Position numbers and translations under genes: made by a program. Below, in pieces: positions 31,916-37,420 of a stretch of DNA of 37,420 nucleotides. Every line of letters starts with the position of its first letter. Position 1 is the stretch's first letter. The DNA lies in NCBI GenBank assembly GCA_019634275.1, contig JAHQVP010000264.1:1-37420 (forward strand). Direction: 5' to 3'. Source of the stretch: Saprospiraceae bacterium (GTDB taxonomy: Bacteria > Bacteroidota > Bacteroidia > Chitinophagales > Saprospiraceae). Below the pieces are notes generated by a model. That model was not told where the DNA came from and ran no database searches. It saw only the letters and a program-made list of their open reading frames with translations.

Positions 31916-32614
31916 TTGACTGTCCCGATTGTGTCCAGTGTCTTTAGAACATATCAACCAGAAATCTACCAGCAGTTTCATGAGATTGAAGAGACTGCCT
32001 ATCACGACATGGTCAAGTTTTACGAAAAACATGCGCTTCTCATTGATCAACTTGACATCGAGGCATATTTCGAGGTAAAAAGCACGTATGGGATTGCTCT
32101 GTTTGAGATCGGTCGTTATCGAGAGTTTATTGACTTGTCACAAGGTCTTCTGGAAGGAATTATCTATCACAACATCAAGTTGATACATGGAGAGGACCTC
32201 TACGAAAAGCTTTTGCTTAAGAGAGCAGCCGCACATTATCAGCTATTGGCCTATGATGAGGCAGAGTTCATTCTGAGGCAGTTGATCCGTATGAATCCAA
32301 ATAACAATGTGGCCGTGTATCTGCTCAAACGCACCTTAATTCGGAATCAACCCAAATCAATTACTAATGTCAAGGGCGTGAGCATTCTGCTTTTTCTTAC
32401 TGCGGCAGCGCTGATCGCATCAGAGTTGCTGATAGTACGCGCATTCTTTCCGGAATGGAGCGATGCAATGGAGTCCTTACGCAATCTGGTCTTTGGCGCG
32501 GGTTTTCTGGCGCTGGCTGGAGCGGATCTATATCATCGGATGATTTCGATTCGTGTCTCCAATCGCTTGTTGGAAGATGCTCGGGCGGATGAATCTGTAC
32601 AGCAACATGCCTGA
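31916..32614 (+). CDS. Helical-repeat protein with two C-terminal membrane segments
   Basis: A 232-residue protein that I cannot place in a named family. Residues 10-140 are helical and TPR-like (YEKLLLKRAAAHYQLLAYDEAEFILRQLIRMNPNNN). Two hydrophobic segments follow (VSILLFLTAAALIASELLIV and VFGAGFLALAGADLYH), leaving a short charged tail. The repeat domain is predicted to be cytoplasmic. The start is uncertain: TTG 31916 (track) overlaps a TATAATTTG stretch that resembles a -7 element, and GTG 31931 is the alternative. The E1-like gene begins inside its last eight bases if its start is 32607. Confidence 0.65.
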   Translation: MTVPIVSSVFRTYQPEIYQQFHEIEETAYHDMVKFYEKHALLIDQLDIEAYFEVKSTYGIALFEIGRYREFIDLSQGLLEGIIYHNIKLIHGEDLYEKLLLKRAAAHYQLLAYDEAEFILRQLIRMNPNNNVAVYLLKRTLIRNQPKSITNVKGVSILLFLTAAALIASELLIVRAFFPEWSDAMESLRNLVFGAGFLALAGADLYHRMISIRVSNRLLEDARADESVQQHA

Positions 32615-33737
32615 TTTCACCCCAGAGGAACTGAGTCATTACAATCGCCATCTGATATTACCAGAAATAGGGCTGATTGGTCAAACAAAGCTCAAACAAA
32701 GTGCCGTTTTGGTTATTGGAGCTGGTGGGTTGGGTTGTCCAGCTTTGCAATATCTTGCTGCCGCTGGTGTCGGTCACATTGGCATCGTTGATGGAGATGT
32801 CGTAGACACCAGCAATCTGCATCGGCAAGTCCTATATGGGATGCAGGATGTGGGACGCCCAAAAGTGGAAGCAGCGGCCGAGCGTCTCTCTGCCCTCAAT
32901 CCGCATATAAGGATCAGTTACTGGCAAGAATACTTGACAAGCGAGAATGCACTGTCCATCTTTTCGGGATTTGATCTTGTGCTGGATGGAACAGACAATT
33001 TTCCAACCCGCTATTTAGTCAACGATGCCTGTGTTTTGTCCGATAAGATCAATGTTTATGGGTCGATCTTTCGATTTGAAGGCCAGGTTGCCGTTTTTAA
33101 TGCGCTGCGTGCCGATGGGTCAAGAGGACCAAACTACCGAGACCTCTTCCCTGAGCCGCCAGCTCCGGACACCGTTCCTAATTGTGCCGAAGCAGGAGTA
33201 TTGGGTGTCTTGCCGGGCATAATTGGCAGTCTCCAGGCAAATGAGGCCATTAAGCTGATAACAGCTGCCGGAGATGCTCTTGATGGTAAATTGATGCTTT
33301 TCGACGCCCTTAGCCTGACCTCAAGGATACTAAAGATCCGATCTAAGGTGCCTCGCATCCAAATCAACCAACTGATCGACTATGAGCTATTCTGTGGCAT
33401 TGAGACCAAATCAGAAGCAATACCGCAACTTGCTGTGAAAGACTTTGAGCGACGACGACTCGACGGCAATGCTCCCATGTTATGGGATGTTAGAGAACCG
33501 TACGAGTATGAAATATGCAATCTTGGAGGTCTCCTCATTCCAATCGGAGAAGTAGCACAACGCCTCGCAGAAATACCACGAGATAAGGAAGTCGTGGTAC
33601 ATTGTCGGACTGGAGTTCGGAGTGAAAAAGCAATTCTGATGTTGAAAGAACAACATGGATACCAAAATCTAGTCAACCTGACGGGAGGCATTCTGGCCTA
33701 TGCGAAAGAAGTCGACTCCTCGATGCAACAGTACTAA
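32607..33737 (+). CDS. ThiF/MoeB-like adenylyltransferase fused to rhodanese (MoeZ-type)
   Basis: From ATG 32607 the protein has 376 residues (MPDFTPEELSHYNRHLILP). Residues 1-250 form an E1-like ATP-binding fold: VIGAGGLGCPA, TSNLHRQVLYG with the Arg, LDGTDNFPTRY and the conserved Cys193 in PNCAEAGVLG. Residues 285-370 form a rhodanese domain with active Cys333 in HCRTGVRS. MoeZ-type enzymes adenylate and thiocarboxylate a small ubiquitin-like sulfur carrier for molybdopterin, thiamine or tRNA modification. The first zinc CxxC, normally CYRC here, reads NYRD (residues 176-179), and I see no second CxxC. No moa, thiS or thiG gene is nearby. The track start 32553 adds unrelated residues. Confidence 0.85.
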   Translation: MPDFTPEELSHYNRHLILPEIGLIGQTKLKQSAVLVIGAGGLGCPALQYLAAAGVGHIGIVDGDVVDTSNLHRQVLYGMQDVGRPKVEAAAERLSALNPHIRISYWQEYLTSENALSIFSGFDLVLDGTDNFPTRYLVNDACVLSDKINVYGSIFRFEGQVAVFNALRADGSRGPNYRDLFPEPPAPDTVPNCAEAGVLGVLPGIIGSLQANEAIKLITAAGDALDGKLMLFDALSLTSRILKIRSKVPRIQINQLIDYELFCGIETKSEAIPQLAVKDFERRRLDGNAPMLWDVREPYEYEICNLGGLLIPIGEVAQRLAEIPRDKEVVVHCRTGVRSEKAILMLKEQHGYQNLVNLTGGILAYAKEVDSSMQQY

Positions 33738-33755
33738 TACAATCACTACGAGCTC

Positions 33756-35483
33756 CTAGCGGATCAATGTGACAGTCCCGCCTTGCACCCTCTTCTCTGC
33801 TCCCGCTTGCTCGATTTCGATAACATAGGTATAGACTCCTGTTGGCATCAACTCTCCCTTGACTCTTCCATCCCACCCCTGGTTTGGATCATTGGATTCA
33901 AAAAGCTGTACTCCCCAGCGATTAAAGACGAGCATGCGGTAGGCTGAGATTCCCCCAGCAAAAATAAATTCAGGACGAAATTCGCGATTGGTGCCGCTGG
34001 GCGCAAAGGCATTGGGAAGATAGGCTTCCACTTTTTGCTCCAGACACGCTTGATTGCTCAAAGCCGTCAGGGTGTCGGTTCCGCTGGCATTGGTATGAAT
34101 GGCTTTGGTTAGATAACATACCTCTAGTGACGCTTGCATCGGATCTACTGCTTCGACAAACTGCAGTTGATCAATCGGTAGATCAGTCACTTCGCCGGTT
34201 CCCATGTTGGTGATTTTACACAACGAATACGATACCAACTCGCGGCCACTGAGATCGAATGGTGTCCAATTGAGTGTGTTGTTGTTCTGTTCATTAGTGG
34301 ATACTTGCAAGTGCATGGAAGACCCTACAGCAGATCTGACCGTGGTATCGCACTGATCGACCAACGTTATCTGATATTGATGAGACTGCTGATTGACCAT
34401 TGCTGTAGGATCAAATTCGACATTGTCTTGAGTACTTGGGTACATGTCTGCATAGGATTGGATCACCTGAAAGGTGGCTCCATCATCATCACTGCGCTCA
34501 ATGTCCAGCTCATTCAGATCTGCATTGGTATTGTAGGACCAGTCAAGGGCCACGGCCGCACCATCAACACTGATATTATCTAAGGTCAAGAGGGTAATGG
34601 GTGATAACACATCGGGTCGCACACAGATCGTATTGCTTCTGGCCGTTACGCCCGTGTTGGATTCATGTGCCACGACATAAATGCAATATTCGATTTCACT
34701 TGATACGTTGATGATGCCAAGAAAGTCGGTATCTCCACGCACATTGTGTTCGGGATCGGGGACCGTCCCATTTTCGCCGATGTAGACGTCATTTATGCGC
34801 ACCGGATTGTCCCATCCCGTATATAGGTCCCAATAGAGCTCAATCGTTTTGCGACAAAAATCAGCGCTGTCTCGCAGGTGAATGGTCGTATGCGGATTGG
34901 AGGGATACTGGGTGTCATTTCCGCAAAGGTCAAAACCCCACACCCGATAGTACTCGGGATGCAGGTCCGCTTCCGAATCGGTGTCAATGTATTCGTTGGA
35001 ACCCATCACGGTGTCCAATATCTCCGTGATGCCTTGATCGAGCAATGTTTTTTCGATCACGTACCCGACGATGGTCTGAGACGGATGTGGGTACCATCGA
35101 ATATTGACGCTTCCATCCGCATTCACATTCAGTCGTTCAATCCTAACCTCCTGCAGTTGAGGGCTGCCTACCGTATCAGAAGGAGGACTCATGGGCATAG
35201 GACATCCGTACTGAGCGACCAAATAATAAAAACGATCTCCAGGCACATCGTGTACAAATTCCACTACGGTAGGATCCGTGACGGTCTCTATGAGACCAAA
35301 AGGCCCAGTTTCTGTCGAGCTGTAGTACACCTCGAGCGCCGCGAAGGCACCGCAGGACACCGTCGGCAAAGACCATGTCAGTGTATCTCCCTTCAGACAA
35401 TTAAATACGGGAGGGTCTACCTGGCCTGATACGGCAGTGCTGTGAAAAAACAACAAGGCTAGGGCAATGGATCGAATTGTCAA
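33756..35483 (-). CDS. T9SS cargo protein with gliding-motility-associated (type B) C-terminal domain
   Basis: A 575-residue exported protein. The signal peptide (MTIRSIALALLFFHSTAVSGQ) starts with TTG at 35483; a stop codon lies upstream in frame without an ATG between. Several fibronectin-III-like segments follow (VNIRWYPHPSQTIVGYVIEK, VALDWSYNTNADLNELDIER). The end (LPNAFAPSGTNREFRPEF ... YRMLVFNRWGVQLFES ... GVYTYVIEIE) is the CHU_C/type B sorting domain that directs T9SS export and surface attachment. The cargo's role is unknown, possibly adhesion. It is convergent with the MoeZ-like gene and divergent from secA. Confidence 0.88.
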   Translation of the reverse strand: MTIRSIALALLFFHSTAVSGQVDPPVFNCLKGDTLTWSLPTVSCGAFAALEVYYSSTETGPFGLIETVTDPTVVEFVHDVPGDRFYYLVAQYGCPMPMSPPSDTVGSPQLQEVRIERLNVNADGSVNIRWYPHPSQTIVGYVIEKTLLDQGITEILDTVMGSNEYIDTDSEADLHPEYYRVWGFDLCGNDTQYPSNPHTTIHLRDSADFCRKTIELYWDLYTGWDNPVRINDVYIGENGTVPDPEHNVRGDTDFLGIINVSSEIEYCIYVVAHESNTGVTARSNTICVRPDVLSPITLLTLDNISVDGAAVALDWSYNTNADLNELDIERSDDDGATFQVIQSYADMYPSTQDNVEFDPTAMVNQQSHQYQITLVDQCDTTVRSAVGSSMHLQVSTNEQNNNTLNWTPFDLSGRELVSYSLCKITNMGTGEVTDLPIDQLQFVEAVDPMQASLEVCYLTKAIHTNASGTDTLTALSNQACLEQKVEAYLPNAFAPSGTNREFRPEFIFAGGISAYRMLVFNRWGVQLFESNDPNQGWDGRVKGELMPTGVYTYVIEIEQAGAEKRVQGGTVTLIR

Positions 35484-35504
35484 ATCGCAAGGACTTCTGA
35501 TGAA

Positions 35505-35543
35505 TATGACCTATTAACGATGAAAACCTGTCATTATGACCTA
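35505..35543. repeat. Two 9-base direct repeats 30 bases apart in the secA/T9SS-cargo divergent region
   Basis: TATGACCTA occurs at 35505-35513 and again at 35535-35543. The start-to-start distance is exactly 30 bases, close to three helical turns. The pair lies 22 bases upstream of the cargo gene start and about 110 upstream of secA. It may be a tandem regulator site. Confidence 0.35.
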
Positions 35544-35621
35544 AATACTCAGATTATTGGCTAATGGTACGATATGTGCGTCATGAGAACTGCATACATC
35601 AACCTGCTTTGATATATGCGT

Positions 35622-35629
35622 TATCTTTG
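35622..35629 (+). promoter_or_regulatory. Bacteroidota -7 element for secA
   Basis: TATCTTTG is an exact TAnnTTTG match, 23 bases upstream of the secA ATG. The TTTG at 35608-35611 is too close (10 bases) to be the -33 box, and I found no better one. Confidence 0.5.
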
Positions 35630-35652
35630 TGGACTTCTAGAAAAGAGATGGC

Positions 35653-37420
35653 ATGCTAAATGTACTGACCAAGTTATTTGGGACAAAATACGATCGTGAC
35701 GTAAAGAAATATTCTCCGCTGGTGGATCAGACCTTGGAGCACTATGAGGGTTATCGAGGCTTATCCAATGACGAATTGCGTGAAAAGACCAATGAGTTCA
35801 GATCGCGAATCGCCGAGCATCTCGTAGGCATCAACGCCGACATTGCACAGGTAGAGGAAGAAGCACGCAACGAACCCGATTTCGATGCGAAAGAATCTCT
35901 CTTTGATCAGGTAGACGAGCTAAAGAAGGAAAAAGACGGACACCTCGAAGACATCCTCAATGAATTGTTGCCAGAAGCTTTTGCTGTAGTGAAGGAAACT
36001 GCAAGAAGGTTCATGGAGAACGATACCGTTGTGGCCAAAGCTACCGATCATGATCGCGATCTGGCAGCCAAACACAGTCACATCACCATCAAAGGAGACC
36101 AGGTACATTGGGCCAATAGTTGGCTTGCGGCCGGAGGAGAGATTACCTGGAATATGTTGCACTATGATGTGCAATTAATAGGTGGCATGGTACTGCACGA
36201 TGGTAAAATTGCGGAGATGGCCACCGGTGAAGGAAAAACCCTGGTGGCAACGCTGCCTGCTTATTTGAATGGGCTGGCCGGTGAAGGAGTACACATCATC
36301 ACTGTAAATGACTACTTGGCAAGACGTGACTCTGAGTGGGTAGCACCCATCTATCAATTTCTCTTCCTCACTGTTGATTGCATTGACAAATACAAGCCCC
36401 ACTCCGAAGAGCGCAAACGAGCATATCGTTGTGACATTACCTATGGGACCAATAGCGAATTTGGTTTCGATTATCTGCGTGATAATATGGTGCGCTCTAC
36501 CTCAGAGCTCGTGCAACGTAAACACCATTTTTCGATGATTGACGAGGTTGATTCTGTGCTCATTGATGATGCCAGAACACCTCTGATTATTTCTGGTCCG
36601 ATTCCACAGGGCAGTGAAGATCAAGAATACATCTCGCTGAGACCTGCTGTCGAAAAGCTCATTGGTGCTCAACGAAAGATGGCAACGGACTACCTGGCAA
36701 AAGCAAAAAAAGCCATTGCAGAAGGAGCCTTGGGGCATGGAGAAGACGAAGGAGGCATGCATCTATTGCGTGCATATCGTGCATTGCCAAAATACCGCCC
36801 ACTGATCAAATTCTTGAGTGAAGATGGCGTCCGCGTGACGTTGCAAAAGGCCGAGAATTTCTACATGCAAGAGCAGTCAAAAAATATGCACATCGTTGAC
36901 GAGCCCTTGCTGTTTACGATTGACGAGAAAAATCGACAGGTTGACCTGACTGAGCGTGGTACCGAGTTTCTCTCCAAAGGCAGCTCTGATCAGCACTTCT
37001 TCATTATGCCCGATATCGCAACCTCGATTCTGGAAATCGAAGAAGACGAGTCTCTTGACGAAGCACAAGTCAATGAAGCCAAGCAGGAAGTCATTCAGGA
37101 CTACAGCGTGAAGTCCAAACGGCTGCATGCCATTAGTCAACTCCTCAAAGCCTACACACTATTCGAAAAAGACGAAGAGTATGTCGTCCTGGACGGTCAG
37201 GTCAAAATCGTGGATGAGCAAACTGGCCGCATGATGGAGGGACGGCGATATTCTGATGGACTTCACCAGGCCCTTGAGTCCAAGGAAAATGTCAAAGTCG
37301 GCGACCTCACACAGACCTATGCTACGGTGACCTTGCAAAACTACTTTCGGATGTACCACAAGCTGGCAGGCATGACCGGAACAGCAGAAACTGAGGCCAA
37401 CGAGTTTTGGGAGATCTACA
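35653..37420 (+). CDS. secA: Protein translocase ATPase SecA, partial (cut by window end)
   Basis: The motor of the Sec export pathway. The frame from ATG 35653 ([20 protein letters not shown]) is open for 589 residues to the window end. It is absent from the ORF track because it is truncated. Visible parts are the Walker A motif [52 protein letters not shown], the DEAD-like motif [22 protein letters not shown], and the later [24 protein letters not shown]. It carries insertions compared with E. coli SecA, including a charged helix ([20 protein letters not shown]) and a segment before [14 protein letters not shown], as is usual in Bacteroidota. An earlier ATG at 35648 meets an in-frame stop at once. 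Confidence 0.97.
   Translation, partial: MLNVLTKLFGTKYDRDVKKYSPLVDQTLEHYEGYRGLSNDELREKTNEFRSRIAEHLVGINADIAQVEEEARNEPDFDAKESLFDQVDELKKEKDGHLEDILNELLPEAFAVVKETARRFMENDTVVAKATDHDRDLAAKHSHITIKGDQVHWANSWLAAGGEITWNMLHYDVQLIGGMVLHDGKIAEMATGEGKTLVATLPAYLNGLAGEGVHIITVNDYLARRDSEWVAPIYQFLFLTVDCIDKYKPHSEERKRAYRCDITYGTNSEFGFDYLRDNMVRSTSELVQRKHHFSMIDEVDSVLIDDARTPLIISGPIPQGSEDQEYISLRPAVEKLIGAQRKMATDYLAKAKKAIAEGALGHGEDEGGMHLLRAYRALPKYRPLIKFLSEDGVRVTLQKAENFYMQEQSKNMHIVDEPLLFTIDEKNRQVDLTERGTEFLSKGSSDQHFFIMPDIATSILEIEEDESLDEAQVNEAKQEVIQDYSVKSKRLHAISQLLKAYTLFEKDEEYVVLDGQVKIVDEQTGRMMEGRRYSDGLHQALESKENVKVGDLTQTYATVTLQNYFRMYHKLAGMTGTAETEANEFWEIY

Noticed and set aside
34878-35429. 183-residue plus-strand ORF opposite the T9SS cargo gene
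   Set aside because: The minus-strand gene has a signal peptide and a type B sorting domain; the plus frame has neither.
1-37420. Mobile element, phage, defence or CRISPR content
   Set aside because: No transposase, integrase, restriction, toxin-antitoxin or repeat-spacer pattern was found; all major ORFs fit housekeeping, sugar or envelope families.

Overview
The window looks like ordinary chromosomal DNA from a member of the Bacteroidota, probably an environmental, T9SS-bearing lineage (a Saprospiria-like relative is a guess from gene style, not proven). The signs are: one protein ends in a type A and another in a type B (gliding-motility-associated) T9SS sorting domain; there is a TonB-dependent receptor with an N-terminal carboxypeptidase-regulatory-like domain; SecA carries long insertions; and upstream regions hold the Bacteroidota -7 element TAnnTTTG rather than classical -35/-10 boxes. 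I see no phage, transposase, tRNA, rRNA or CRISPR. No gene-free stretch exceeds about 185 bases.

Layout. (1) 1-3126, minus: a partial DUF4369-like lipoprotein, then hpt and an acyl-CoA synthetase (fadD-like) as a two-gene unit. (2) 3268-5884, plus: ECF sigma factor, a 79-residue protein overlapping it, a minimal MscS-type channel and a DUF3078 outer-membrane protein, closed by a good terminator; this looks like an envelope-related unit. (3) polA (plus), facing a secreted PQQ-type sugar dehydrogenase (minus). (4) 10823-13680, plus: short alpha-glucan phosphorylase, LpxD-like acyltransferase and acylphosphatase. (5) A small lipoprotein (minus) and an alpha/beta-hydrolase-OsmC fusion (plus). (6) 15556-26721: two divergent units around a 150-base regulatory region. 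Leftward are a Gfo/Idh/MocA oxidoreductase, a TIM-barrel isomerase/epimerase, a TonB receptor, a TMEM220-type membrane protein, a thioredoxin-TPR protein and a secreted amidohydrolase. Rightward are xylose isomerase, an IlvD/Edd sugar-acid dehydratase and an exported esterase-like hydrolase. (7) 26793-33737, plus: a tightly packed seven-gene run with a SpoIIE-type phosphatase, TM2-TPR-SHOCT protein, CBS protein, one-POTRA Omp85 protein, NAD kinase, TPR membrane protein and E1-like/rhodanese protein. (8) A T9SS cargo protein (minus) diverging from secA (plus, cut by the window end).

The most interesting points are: the sugar locus, which has importer, oxidoreductase, two isomerases and a dehydratase but no kinase or SusD; the glucan phosphorylase with threonine where the PLP-binding lysine is expected; the E1/rhodanese protein with the zinc CxxC pair replaced by NYRD; and the overlapping CBS-Omp85-NadK arrangement. 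Nothing here is clearly a new defence or mobile system. I infer housekeeping plus carbohydrate and envelope functions, with several unusual protein variants.
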